This document shows positions 9,211-18,109 of a DNA stretch of 64,000 nt, piece after piece. Numbering within the stretch: the first letter of the stretch is position 1; each line of letters opens with the position of its first letter. Location: NCBI GenBank assembly GCA_963692465.1, contig OY829943.1, positions 2,232,001 through 2,296,000 of the forward strand, written 5' to 3'. Source of the DNA: JAUZOB01 sp963692465. Lineage in GTDB: Bacteria; Bacteroidota; Bacteroidia; Bacteroidales; Prolixibacteraceae. Position numbers and translations under genes: made by a program. The notes under the pieces are model-generated. The model was not told where the DNA came from, did not search any database, and was given only the letters and a program-made list of their open reading frames with translations.

Positions 9211-9250
9211 AAAAAAAGAGGGTTACATTTAAGTAGTAGCCCTCTTTTTT
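9211..9250. terminator. Bidirectional intrinsic terminator
   Basis: A stem of about 14 bp with one G-T pair (arms around 9212-9225 and 9235-9250) is flanked by A and T runs. It lies between the convergent stops at 9190 and 9266 and suits both strands. Confidence 0.87.
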
Positions 9251-9265
9251 GTTATTGAATATGTT

Positions 9266-10234
9266 TTATTCTTTTTTCTGATCTGCACTTTCAAAGTGGC
9301 AATTCTTTCCGTTAATATAAGTGGCGATATGCCGATCTTTTTTTACTTCGTAAATATCGCGGATAGTAACAATAATTCCGGTTTCTTCAACGTAACCAAA
9401 GAACTGATTCGTTACGGTTCCAAAGGTTCGCATGGATGGAGAGAGGTTCATGTAAGCATTAATTAGTGGTGGAATATTTTCTCCATGATGACGAACTACT
9501 TGTGATAATATTTTGTAATCGTTCTTGTAAGAACCTCCATTAAAAGTCTTTTTAAAGATATCTTTAGAGAAATCAATTGGAAGAGGGGACTTGGGGATCA
9601 CAAGATTCTCTTTGTCTGAGAAATATTTTTGAAAGAAGTACAAAATCATGTCTCGTGCTTCCTGGTTGAAGTGGGTGTACATGGTCACTTTACCAAAGAA
9701 ATATTTTATTTCTGGATGGACAACAATGAGGGCACCTAATCCGTCCCATAAGTTGTCAAGAGCAAAAAGAGCTTTCATTCCTCCCTGACTGGACTGATAT
9801 TTAGGAACAACAAAAGAACGCCCTAGTTCAATAACATAAGGAAGATATTCCGTGTTGAATTTTTCGGAAAAATCGAATAACTCTGTTGTTGCAAGTTGTA
9901 CAACTCCATTTTGATCTTTCTCTGCTTCGGAACAGATGATATAACGATAACCGCCAATAATTTCTTTTTCTTTCGGGTTCCATACAATTAATTGCTTATA
10001 CGGGACCGTACACGTATCGAATTCATCGATATCAATTTCTTTTCCTGTGCCTCCCCCTGCATTACGGAATGTTAGTTCGCGGATGCGACCAATTTCTTCC
10101 ATTACGGCAGGCGAATCGTGTGCTGTTATGATGTATATTTCGTTGTTCCCTTTATTGGTTTTCCGCATCAGCTTTTCAGGACTGAGTTCTGCTTCTAGCT
10201 TCTCTTTTGGAACTGGTGCAATGAGATCTTTCAT
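9266..10234 (-). CDS. glsB: OlsB/GlsB-like N-acyltransferase (glycine lipid type)
   Basis: This 322-residue GNAT-fold protein belongs to the hemolysin/OlsB-like family, which attaches a 3-hydroxy fatty acid to an amino acid nitrogen. Recognisable parts are RELTFRNAGGGTG, a conserved Asp-rich stretch (EIDIDEFD), the core strand EIIGGYRYI and ELGRSFVVPKYQ. The ATG at 10234 gives the usual start; 18 more in-frame codons lie upstream but look unlike the family. It lies directly downstream of a PlsC-like gene on the same strand. In Bacteroides thetaiotaomicron such a pair (GlsB, GlsA) makes glycine lipids. The symbol is inferred from that family and pairing. Confidence 0.72.
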   Translation of the reverse strand: MKDLIAPVPKEKLEAELSPEKLMRKTNKGNNEIYIITAHDSPAVMEEIGRIRELTFRNAGGGTGKEIDIDEFDTCTVPYKQLIVWNPKEKEIIGGYRYIICSEAEKDQNGVVQLATTELFDFSEKFNTEYLPYVIELGRSFVVPKYQSSQGGMKALFALDNLWDGLGALIVVHPEIKYFFGKVTMYTHFNQEARDMILYFFQKYFSDKENLVIPKSPLPIDFSKDIFKKTFNGGSYKNDYKILSQVVRHHGENIPPLINAYMNLSPSMRTFGTVTNQFFGYVEETGIIVTIRDIYEVKKDRHIATYINGKNCHFESADQKKE

Positions 10235-10366
10235 GTACAAAACCACTTTAAAATTAGATGGTCTCAAAATTAGAAAAATATTCAGCAAAAAATATAATAA
10301 ACTATAAATGGATTAAGTGTGCTTTTAGATTTAATCTCAGAAAAAGGGAGGAAGCTGAAGTTCTGC

Positions 10367-11218
10367 CTATAGATTATTGCCAGTGCTAGCTCCTAGCTTG
10401 TAAACGATTCGTTTAACGTACCTTGCCCATCCAAGTGTCGTTTTCGATCGATCAAATAGAGAATAAGAGATTGGCTTCCCAAAGATGATATTGAATGTTT
10501 TATTGCGATGTTTAAACATTTCATCGGGAAGATAGAGCATCTCAATGTTGAAATGTAAATGAAGAAGTTTTCTGATTTTAGCCAGGTTGTAAAAAAAAGC
10601 AGAGTTCCTGCCGTCAAAATAGACGGGAATAACGTCTCTTTTATATTGTATCGCTTTTTGAATAAAATGTTTATTCCATCTTAAATCGGTTACATGTCCA
10701 TTTATTTTTCGCGAACACAACCCTGCAGGGAAAATTAGCATTGGAGAATCGGAACGATAGGCCTGATCAATAATCTGGAGCGATCCTCTGGCTTGATTTC
10801 CTAGTTTGTTAATTGGTACAAACATATCGGCTACAGGATAAATATTCATTAAGAAATCGTTTACTAAAAGTTTGATTGGAACTTTGGTTAGTTTGGAAAT
10901 CTGACTGATTAGAATTAATCCATCAACTCCTCCGAGAGGATGATTTGACGCAAAAATGACTTTTGTGTTGCCTTGTGAAATGTTTTCTGTGCCTTTGAGA
11001 TTAAAACTGATGTTTAAATCTTTTAAGGAATGATCTATAAATTCAACATTTTTATAGTCCCTGTTTCGGGAAAGAATTCCGTTGAGCTCATCAACGTGGA
11101 TGGTCTTGTTGAGGTAGTTAATAACACACGAAGGAATTTGGCGGGAAAGTCTTTTACTTTTTTTGGCAATTATTTCCCGAAGATTAATAGGCTTATAGTT
11201 TTGACTATCTTGTTCCAT
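10367..11218 (-). CDS. glsA: PlsC-like O-acyltransferase (GlsA-like)
   Basis: This is a 283-residue lysophospholipid-acyltransferase-like protein. In the acceptor motif, SNHPLGGVDG near residue 95 has five residues between His and Asp instead of the usual four. The second block is FPAGLCSRK, and a basic C-terminus suggests peripheral membrane binding. Its place 132 bases upstream of the OlsB/GlsB-like gene fits the O-acylation step of glycine lipid synthesis, the GlsA role known in Bacteroides. An alternative is a 1-acylglycerol-phosphate acyltransferase. No terminator separates the pair, so they are probably one transcript. Confidence 0.7.
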   Translation of the reverse strand: MEQDSQNYKPINLREIIAKKSKRLSRQIPSCVINYLNKTIHVDELNGILSRNRDYKNVEFIDHSLKDLNISFNLKGTENISQGNTKVIFASNHPLGGVDGLILISQISKLTKVPIKLLVNDFLMNIYPVADMFVPINKLGNQARGSLQIIDQAYRSDSPMLIFPAGLCSRKINGHVTDLRWNKHFIQKAIQYKRDVIPVYFDGRNSAFFYNLAKIRKLLHLHFNIEMLYLPDEMFKHRNKTFNIIFGKPISYSLFDRSKTTLGWARYVKRIVYKLGASTGNNL

Positions 11219-11408
11219 ATCTTTCGTATTGATTGTTATTGCAAATTAATAAAATTTTCAGGTTTAATTTTTTAAAAGGATGAATCTCTTGTGACGTATT
11301 TTTAATGACAAGGAGAAAATTGTTTAATGGGTTTTCCCTTTACATAGCTGTAGATGAGAGGTGAACACAATTAAAAGCGAGGGGAAAAGAGGTTGTTAAT
11401 AATTGATG

Positions 11409-11451
11409 GTGGAACAAAGTGGAAAAAATTGTGACAAAGTGGGAAAATGTG
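11409..11451 (+). promoter_or_regulatory. Candidate MraZ operator: phased GTGG repeats
   Basis: GTG or GTGG steps begin at 11409, 11419, 11439 and 11449, with a degenerate step at 11429, giving a 10-bp period. Two copies read AAAGTGG (11416-11422 and 11436-11442). MraZ is known to bind upstream direct repeats of this kind (AAAGTG or TGGG, spaced 9-10 bp) and autoregulate the dcw operon. The repeats overlap the promoter called at 11430-11459. Confidence 0.65.
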
Positions 11452-11459
11452 TATCTTTA
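11430..11459 (+). promoter_or_regulatory. Promoter of the dcw cluster
   Basis: TTG at 11430-11432, a 19-base spacer and TATCTTTA at 11452-11459 fit the Bacteroidota -33/-7 arrangement. Transcription would begin around 11465, giving a leader of about 20 bases before the mraZ GTG. The phased repeats of the likely MraZ operator overlap it. Confidence 0.6.
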
Positions 11460-11483
11460 CATTAAAAAATTAAATAGAATAAC

Positions 11484-11939
11484 GTGGTCGACTTCTCAAG
11501 CAAATATACTGGTACTGTTGACGATAAGGGCAGGGTTGTAATTCCGTCCTCTTTTAAAAAAGAGATGGGGGAGTTTGATAAGGGCTGTTTGGTCGTTGAG
11601 AAGGATCCGTTTGAGGAGTGTTTGAATATTTATTTGTCTGAGCAATGGGAAGAACGGGTGGAGAAGATAAGAGCTCAGTTGAATCTGAATAATCCCGTTC
11701 AAAGCCGGTTTTTGGATAAATTTTACCAGACATTTATCAAACTTCCGGTTTCTGATAAGGGGCGGCTAAATATTCCAAATTCAATGTTACTTGAAAAAAA
11801 GATAAAAAGAGAGGTGGTCTTCTCTGGTCAAGGAGTGCGCATCCGGTTATGGGATGCGGAGGAATATGAAAAAGCATTGATGCCTGAATTGGAATATTCG
11901 GAGACGTTTAAAACGTTATTAGGAGGCGAAATTGCCTGA
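11484..11939 (+). CDS. mraZ: Transcriptional regulator MraZ
   Basis: MraZ is a 151-residue protein with two SpoVT/AbrB-like half domains, each marked by a D..GR..IP motif (TVDDKGRVVIPSS near residue 11 and VSDKGRLNIPNS near 93). It forms a ring that binds direct repeats upstream of its own gene and controls the dcw operon. A GTG start at 11484 places the first domain at the normal distance from the N-terminus. Candidate operator repeats lie 33-75 bases upstream. It is the first gene of the cluster, with rsmH starting 25 bases after its stop. Confidence 0.94.
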   Translation: MVDFSSKYTGTVDDKGRVVIPSSFKKEMGEFDKGCLVVEKDPFEECLNIYLSEQWEERVEKIRAQLNLNNPVQSRFLDKFYQTFIKLPVSDKGRLNIPNSMLLEKKIKREVVFSGQGVRIRLWDAEEYEKALMPELEYSETFKTLLGGEIA

Positions 11940-11963
11940 TTTTAATTGGTAAAGCGAATAGAA

Positions 11964-12887
11964 ATGGCCCTATACCATGATCCTGTTTTGTTGAAAGAAA
12001 GCGTTGACGGCCTCCGTGTTTGTCCAAATGGAATATATGTTGATGTTACTTATGGAGGAGGAGGTCACTCCAGAGAAATTCTGTCGCGACTGGGCGAGGG
12101 AAAACTTTTTGCTTTTGATCAGGATGAGGATGTTGTGCCTTACTTGATTGATGACCCGAGATTTTGTTTTATCCGTCATAACTTTCGTTTTTTGCGAAAT
12201 TTTCTGCGTTATTATCATGTAGAGTCAGTGGATGGAATCTTTGCTGACCTTGGGGTTTCCGGACACGATTTTGATGATGCGGAGCGAGGATTTTCATTTC
12301 GCTTTGATGCAAAATTGGATATGAGGATGAATCGGGATCAGGAGAGAGATGCTGCATGGATTGTGAATAATTATTCGGAAGAAGATTTAAAAGTTCTTTT
12401 TAAAACATACGGGGAAGTATTTAATGCCAAGATGCTTGCATTAAAGATTATTGAAGGAAGAAAAGAAAAACCAATCACGACAACAGGCGAGTTTAGGTCT
12501 GTTATATCAAAGTGTATTCCTCCTGCGATCGAAAAGAAATATCTTGCTCAGGTCTTTCAGGCGTTGAGAATTGAGGTAAATCAAGAATTAGAGGTGTTGA
12601 AAAATTTATTGGAGCAATCCTTTTTGGTTTTAAAACCCGGAGGAATGATTGTTGTTATGACTTATCATTCATTAGAAGACCGACTTGTAAAGAATTTTTT
12701 TAAATCAGGTAATTTTGAAGGACGGATTGAGAAAGATTTTTATGGGAATAAACAGGCCCCTTTTGAATTAATTAATCGAAAAGTTATTACTCCTGGAGAA
12801 GATGAATTGCAACGAAATCCCCGGTCACGAAGTGCAAAATTGAGAATTGCTCGTAAAATTGCAGACGATGAGAAAGAAGAAAGATAA
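11964..12887 (+). CDS. rsmH: 16S rRNA m4C1402 methyltransferase RsmH (MraW)
   Basis: RsmH is a 307-residue SAM-dependent methyltransferase that methylates N4 of C1402 in 16S rRNA. Family hallmarks are YHDPVLLKESVDGL at the N-terminus, the SAM loop DVTYGGGGHS, the block FADLGVSGHDFDDAERGFSFR and the C-terminal SLEDRLVKNFF. The ATG at 11964 is preferred over a TTG six codons upstream because the family begins just before YH.PVLL. It overlaps the next gene by 20 bases, typical of this cluster. Confidence 0.96.
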   Translation: MALYHDPVLLKESVDGLRVCPNGIYVDVTYGGGGHSREILSRLGEGKLFAFDQDEDVVPYLIDDPRFCFIRHNFRFLRNFLRYYHVESVDGIFADLGVSGHDFDDAERGFSFRFDAKLDMRMNRDQERDAAWIVNNYSEEDLKVLFKTYGEVFNAKMLALKIIEGRKEKPITTTGEFRSVISKCIPPAIEKKYLAQVFQALRIEVNQELEVLKNLLEQSFLVLKPGGMIVVMTYHSLEDRLVKNFFKSGNFEGRIEKDFYGNKQAPFELINRKVITPGEDELQRNPRSRSAKLRIARKIADDEKEER

Positions 12888-13239
12888 GCAAAAACGTTCT
12901 GTTGGATTTAGTAATGTCTTTAAAAGCATTATTGGTGGAAGAGTTTTACGTGACCCTAGGATAGAACGGCATTACCCCTTTATCTTTTTTATCGGGTTTT
13001 TGGCTATTTTGCTTATTAGTAACAGGTATAAATCAGAGCGTATTATGCGGCAAATTGATGAATGTCAGGATTCTGTAAAGGATCTAAGAAGTGAGTCAAT
13101 AAGCATTGCTGCAGAATTAATGGATATAAGTCGTCCATCTGAAATAGCGTATAAAGTGCAACAAAGTGGGATTAATCTTATTGAGTCGGATAGACCTCCA
13201 GGAGTAATAATACTGGAAGATGAAGATAAAAAGCATTAG
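12868..13239 (+). CDS. FtsL-like division protein
   Basis: This is a 123-residue bitopic membrane protein in the position of ftsL. A basic cytoplasmic N-terminus is followed by one transmembrane segment near residues 43-60 (FIFFIGFLAILLISN), then a short helical periplasmic part (about 62-100) that could form the FtsL/FtsB type coiled coil, and an acidic end. Sequence similarity to proteobacterial FtsL is not evident; the call rests on topology, size and position between rsmH and ftsI. The ATG at 12868 is chosen over a TTG seven codons earlier because it begins a Lys/Arg-rich N-terminus. Confidence 0.75.
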   Translation: MRKKKDKQKRSVGFSNVFKSIIGGRVLRDPRIERHYPFIFFIGFLAILLISNRYKSERIMRQIDECQDSVKDLRSESISIAAELMDISRPSEIAYKVQQSGINLIESDRPPGVIILEDEDKKH

Positions 13240-13241
13240 AA

Positions 13242-15377
13242 ATGGCTATTGAAAGTAAAGATATTATATCAAGGTTTACAGTTATCTATCTATTGCTGGT
13301 TCTTTTTGGATGTGTCATCGTTGCCAAGGCTTTTGTTATTCAGCATATTCATAATGAGCGATGGGTGCAGGAAGCAAAAAATTATAAGCAACGGGCTGAT
13401 ATCATAAATGCCAGCAGAGGAGATATCTGTGCCTGGGACGGGAAAGTATTGGCGACCTCGGTGCCTTACTATGAATTACATATGGATTTGGGGGCACCTG
13501 GAGTCCGTAAGGTATTTAAAGATAACGTCGGTCCACTAGCAGATAGCCTTTCTCGCTTTTTTGGAGATCTTTCTTATTGGCAATATAAACAAGAACTGAA
13601 TCAGGCTTATCGGAAGAAACAGCGTTATTTTCTTGTTAATAAGAAGAAAGTTAATTTTTTGGAATTGGAGCGGATTCGTCAGTTCCCAATTTTTAATCGG
13701 GGAACAAATGCCGGTGGCTTTATTTGTGTCCAGCAAAATGAAAGGGTTAGACCACAGGGGGTTTTGGCATTGAGAACTATTGGTGCGCTTAACCGGGGTG
13801 CTTATGGAGGAAATCACGGAGATGTCGGTTATACTGGAATAGAGGAGATGTGTGAAAATTACCTCCGAGGACGAGATGGTATGTCATATAAGCAAAATCT
13901 TTCTGGACGATGGGTTCCGATTACGCAGGTAGAACCGGTTGATGGAATGGATGTTATATCAACCCTCGATGTTAATTTTCAGGACTTTGTAGAAAATGCG
14001 TTGCTTAAACAGCTTAAAAAAAGTGATGCTCTTTATGGAACGGCAGTGTTGATGGATGTTAAAACGGGAGATGTGAAAGCCATTGCTAATCTCGGGAGAG
14101 GAGCGGAAACTAATTATGATGAGAACTATAACTATGCTTTGGGGCACCAGGGGTGTACCGAACCCGGATCAACATTTAAGTTGATTTCATTGATGGTTGC
14201 CTTGGAACAGGGCTATATTGATACTTCAAGTGTATTCGATACGGGAAACGGACGATGGGAATATGGTGGATTAAAAGTTTATGATAGTGATCAGGAATAT
14301 GGTGGTCATGGTAAGTTGTCTGTTAAGCAGATTTTTGAAAAGTCATCGAATGTTGGGGTTGCCAAGGTGATAACTAAGTATTATCAGGGCAAAGAAGATG
14401 AGTTTATTGATCGGATTTATAATTTTGGATTGAACCGTAAATTAAACACCGGAATGAGCGGGGAAGGAATTCCAGAGATCAAACACCCGAGCGATAAAGG
14501 TCAATGGTGGGCTAGTTCTCTTGCTTTTATCTCTTACGGTTACGAGATAAAACTGACTCCGATGCACATTCTTACCTTTTACAATGCAGTAGCCAATAAT
14601 GGGAAGATGATAAAACCCCGTTTTGTTCGGGCTATTAGGCAACGGGGAAAGATTGTTAAAACTTTTGGTACCGACGTTATAAAATCATCAATCTGTTCGC
14701 AGGAAACTCTTGGAAAAGTGCGGGGTATGTTAGAGGGGGTTGTTCAATATGGGACAGGAAAAGCGATTCAGAGTAAAGAATATAAAATAGCAGGAAAAAC
14801 GGGAACCGCTCAGGTTGCAAATAATAATAAGGGATACTATCATGGAGGAGCAAGAGTTTATCAGGCTTCTTTTTGTGGATATTTTCCAGCAGATAATCCT
14901 CAATATTCATGTATTGTAGTGATTGTTGGACCTAAGAATGGGTATTATGGGGCATCGGTTGCAGCACCTGTATTCAAAGAAATTGCAGATAAGGTTTATT
15001 CTACTTCGATTCAAACAAATTGGAGTAAATCTAAAGGTATTCAAAAATCGTTTCATGCACCATTGGTCGCAAACGGATGGAAGTCGAATCTGGAGTATGT
15101 TTGTGACCAATTTGGAATCCCTTATTCTGATTCGTCTCGCGGACATTGGGTTATGTCAAGTCCGAGAGATTCAACCAGAGTTGTGATGAAAGATAAACCA
15201 ATTAATCGTGGAGCTGTTCCTGATGTAATAGGGATGGGGGCTTCAGATGCTGTATATCTTTTAGAAAACTGTGGGTTGCATGTTTCAATAAGGGGGATGG
15301 GGAAAGTGAAGATTCAGTCACTGGCTCCAGGCACAAAGGCAAGAAGAGGTCAGTCAATAGAGATAGAAATGGGTTAA
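13242..15377 (+). CDS. ftsI: Septal peptidoglycan transpeptidase FtsI (class B PBP) with PASTA domain
   Basis: FtsI is a 711-residue class B penicillin-binding protein that crosslinks septal peptidoglycan. It has a short cytoplasmic part, one transmembrane helix (about 13-33), a pedestal domain starting near RADIINASRGDI, and a transpeptidase domain with the nucleophile Ser310 in STFK, SSN at 368-370 and KTGT near 515. One PASTA-like repeat (about 650-711; VPDVIGMGASDA) ends the protein. It starts 2 bases after the FtsL-like gene and is followed by murE after 11 bases. Complete active-site motifs suggest a functional enzyme. Confidence 0.95.
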   Translation: MAIESKDIISRFTVIYLLLVLFGCVIVAKAFVIQHIHNERWVQEAKNYKQRADIINASRGDICAWDGKVLATSVPYYELHMDLGAPGVRKVFKDNVGPLADSLSRFFGDLSYWQYKQELNQAYRKKQRYFLVNKKKVNFLELERIRQFPIFNRGTNAGGFICVQQNERVRPQGVLALRTIGALNRGAYGGNHGDVGYTGIEEMCENYLRGRDGMSYKQNLSGRWVPITQVEPVDGMDVISTLDVNFQDFVENALLKQLKKSDALYGTAVLMDVKTGDVKAIANLGRGAETNYDENYNYALGHQGCTEPGSTFKLISLMVALEQGYIDTSSVFDTGNGRWEYGGLKVYDSDQEYGGHGKLSVKQIFEKSSNVGVAKVITKYYQGKEDEFIDRIYNFGLNRKLNTGMSGEGIPEIKHPSDKGQWWASSLAFISYGYEIKLTPMHILTFYNAVANNGKMIKPRFVRAIRQRGKIVKTFGTDVIKSSICSQETLGKVRGMLEGVVQYGTGKAIQSKEYKIAGKTGTAQVANNNKGYYHGGARVYQASFCGYFPADNPQYSCIVVIVGPKNGYYGASVAAPVFKEIADKVYSTSIQTNWSKSKGIQKSFHAPLVANGWKSNLEYVCDQFGIPYSDSSRGHWVMSSPRDSTRVVMKDKPINRGAVPDVIGMGASDAVYLLENCGLHVSIRGMGKVKIQSLAPGTKARRGQSIEIEMG

Positions 15378-15388
15378 ATGTAAACAGA

Positions 15389-16846
15389 ATGAAAGCACTA
15401 AAAAGCCTGTTAGAGGAAGTTGAAGTTTTAGAGATAAAGGGAAATCCTGGGATCTCGGTTAAAGGTCTTCATTTTGATTCCCGCAAAATAGCGGAGGATT
15501 TTTTATTTGTCGCTACTCGGGGGACAAAAATGGATGGACATGCATTCATCCCTTCTGCAATAGTTCAAGGGGCAAGGTCTATTATTTGTGAAGATCTTCC
15601 GACTGAACTAGATCAGAATGTGACCTATGTAAGAGTGAAAGATTCGTCAGCTAGTCTTGGATACATTGCTTCTGCATTCTATGGATATCCTTCAAGAAAA
15701 CTTTCGCTTATCGGCGTTACCGGAACCAATGGTAAAACGACGATCGCTTCTTTGTTGTATCGTCTATTCCGGGGAATGGGATATAAAACCGGTTTATTTT
15801 CTACGATTGACTTGTTTGTTAATGATCGGGAACTTCCTGCAACTCATACAACTCCTGACTCAATTAGCCTGAATGAACATCTGAAAGAAATGGTTGATGC
15901 TGGGTGTACTTATTGTTTTATGGAAGTAAGTTCGCATTCAATTGCACAGGGTCGGATTGCGGGACTCCAATATAAAGGTGGAATTTTTACGAATATTACT
16001 CATGACCATCTTGATTATCACAAAACTTTTGCAAATTACCTGAAAGCAAAAAAACAATTCTTTGATAATTTACCTGTAACTGCTTTTGCATTAACAAATT
16101 GTGACGATAAGAATGGAATGGTAATGTTGCAAAACACGGTAGCTTCAAAAAGAACTTATTCATTGAGGTCTCTGGCAGATTTTAATGGAAAAGTATTGGA
16201 ACATCATTTGGATGGATTTCTTCTTTCGATAAATGGAAAAGAATTGTGGACTCATTTTGTTGGTAATTTTAATGCATCTAATCTTCTAGCTGTATATGGT
16301 GCAGCTATATTACTCGGACAAGATCAGGAAGAGGTTCTGAAAGGAATGAGTAATTTATATCCTGTAGCAGGAAGATTCGAAACATTTAAGTCGGGAAATG
16401 GAATTTTTGCTATTGTGGATTACGCCCATACTCCAGATGCATTAAAAAATGTTCTTGAAAGTATTAATGAAATTCGGAGTGGGAAAGAAAAATTGATATC
16501 CGTTATTGGTGCCGGGGGCGACAGAGATAAAACTAAACGTCCGGAAATGGCTCACGAAGCGGTTATTAAGAGTGATAAAGTGATTTTAACTTCAGATAAT
16601 CCGCGGTCGGAAGATCCGGAGGTGATATTGAAAGAGATGTATACCGGAATCGAAGAGAATCAAAAAAACAGAGTTGTTACGATTGTAAATCGAAAGGAAG
16701 CTATTCGAACCGCTTGTTTGATGGCTAATCCTGGAGATATTATTTTAGTTGCAGGGAAGGGTCATGAAACTTATCAGGAAATTAATGGGGTGAAATACCA
16801 TTTTGACGATAGAGAAGTAATAAGAGAAGTGTTTTTAACCTTGTAA
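15389..16846 (+). CDS. murE: UDP-MurNAc-tripeptide synthetase MurE
   Basis: MurE is a 485-residue Mur ligase that adds the third residue to UDP-MurNAc-L-Ala-D-Glu. The N-terminal substrate domain is followed by the ATP loop GVTGTNGKTT, the central ligase motif EVSSHSIAQGR, and the C-terminal domain with SDNPRSEDP. The DNPR signature is the one associated with meso-diaminopimelate, so a DAP-type peptidoglycan is predicted. The N-terminus (MKALKSLL) follows ftsI closely. murF, which acts next in the pathway, is not present in this cluster. Confidence 0.96.
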   Translation: MKALKSLLEEVEVLEIKGNPGISVKGLHFDSRKIAEDFLFVATRGTKMDGHAFIPSAIVQGARSIICEDLPTELDQNVTYVRVKDSSASLGYIASAFYGYPSRKLSLIGVTGTNGKTTIASLLYRLFRGMGYKTGLFSTIDLFVNDRELPATHTTPDSISLNEHLKEMVDAGCTYCFMEVSSHSIAQGRIAGLQYKGGIFTNITHDHLDYHKTFANYLKAKKQFFDNLPVTAFALTNCDDKNGMVMLQNTVASKRTYSLRSLADFNGKVLEHHLDGFLLSINGKELWTHFVGNFNASNLLAVYGAAILLGQDQEEVLKGMSNLYPVAGRFETFKSGNGIFAIVDYAHTPDALKNVLESINEIRSGKEKLISVIGAGGDRDKTKRPEMAHEAVIKSDKVILTSDNPRSEDPEVILKEMYTGIEENQKNRVVTIVNRKEAIRTACLMANPGDIILVAGKGHETYQEINGVKYHFDDREVIREVFLTL

Positions 16847-16856
16847 AATATCACGT

Positions 16857-18107
16857 ATGTTATACTATTTATTCCAATGGCTTCATAAACTGGATGTTCC
16901 TGCTTCAGGAATGTTTCATTATATTTCTTTCCGATCAGCACTGTCGATTATTCTATCGTTAATAATCACAATGGTGTGGGGGCGGAAGTTAATCCGTTTT
17001 TTGCAGAAACAACAAATTGGTGAAACAATCCGAAATCTGGGACTTGAAGGTCAAATGCAAAAAAAAGGAACCCCGACAATGGGGGGAATTATCATTTTGT
17101 TGGCGATTCTTTTACCTACTCTATTATTTGCCAGGCTGGATAATATTTATATCGTCTTGATGGTTATTACTACAATATGGTTGGGTATAATCGGGTTTAT
17201 TGATGACTATATTAAAGTGTTCTTAAAAAATAAGGCTGGATTAGCAGGTAAGTTTAAAATTATAGGGCAGGTTGGTCTTGGTCTTATTGTTGCAGGAACA
17301 TTATATTTTAATGATGGAGTCGTTATTCGGGAAAAAGTAATGGGACCAGATGGCAAACCGTTAACTCAGGCCGTTGTAAATCCTGTTAATGGGCAAAAAA
17401 CATTGCACTATGTTACTCATGATTTGAAATCGACGAGTACAACTCTTCCGTTTATTAAAAATCAGGAGTTTGATTATAACTGGTTTGTTTCCCGGTTAGG
17501 GGGAAATCAGGAGAAATGGGGTTGGTTGGTTTATATGCTTGTTATTACACTGATAATAACTGCGGTATCCAACAGCGCAAATTTAACGGATGGTTTGGAT
17601 GGTCTGGCGACGGGGCTTTCGGCAATAAGTGGGGCAACTCTTGGTATTTTGGCTTATGTGAGTGGACATTTAGGTTATGCTGAATATTTGAATATTATGT
17701 ATATTCCAAATACGGGAGAATTAGCTGTTTTTATCAGTGCTTTCATTGGCGCAACTATTGGCTTTTTGTGGTATAATTCATTTCCTGCTCAGGTATTTAT
17801 GGGAGATACCGGTAGTCTTGCTCTAGGGGGAATCATTGCCGTGTTTGCAGTGATAATCAGAAAAGAGTTTTTAATCCCGATTTTGTGTGGAATTTTCTTT
17901 GTTGAGAGTCTTACCGTTATTATTCAGGTTTCTTATTTTAAATATACAAAAGCAAAATATGGAGAGGGACGAAGGGTCTTTTTGATGACTCCAATCCATC
18001 ATCATTACCAGAAAAAAGGAATTCCGGAACCTAAAATTGTCGCAAGATTCTGGATTATTGGAATTATTTTAGCAGTGATTGCAATATTAACATTAAAAAC
18101 TCGGTAA
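16857..18107 (+). CDS. mraY: Phospho-MurNAc-pentapeptide translocase MraY
   Basis: MraY is a 416-residue polytopic membrane enzyme that moves phospho-MurNAc-pentapeptide to undecaprenyl phosphate to make lipid I. Visible signatures are KKGTPTMGGI near residue 70, the catalytic Asp pair in FIDDYIKV, NLTDGLDGLATG and the C-terminal His-rich MTPIHHHYQKKG. It is longer than the roughly 360 residues of proteobacterial MraY because of an insert of about 55 residues (around 155-215), usual in Bacteroidota. It is followed by murD after 2 bases. Confidence 0.96.
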   Translation: MLYYLFQWLHKLDVPASGMFHYISFRSALSIILSLIITMVWGRKLIRFLQKQQIGETIRNLGLEGQMQKKGTPTMGGIIILLAILLPTLLFARLDNIYIVLMVITTIWLGIIGFIDDYIKVFLKNKAGLAGKFKIIGQVGLGLIVAGTLYFNDGVVIREKVMGPDGKPLTQAVVNPVNGQKTLHYVTHDLKSTSTTLPFIKNQEFDYNWFVSRLGGNQEKWGWLVYMLVITLIITAVSNSANLTDGLDGLATGLSAISGATLGILAYVSGHLGYAEYLNIMYIPNTGELAVFISAFIGATIGFLWYNSFPAQVFMGDTGSLALGGIIAVFAVIIRKEFLIPILCGIFFVESLTVIIQVSYFKYTKAKYGEGRRVFLMTPIHHHYQKKGIPEPKIVARFWIIGIILAVIAILTLKTR

Positions 18108-18109
18108 AA

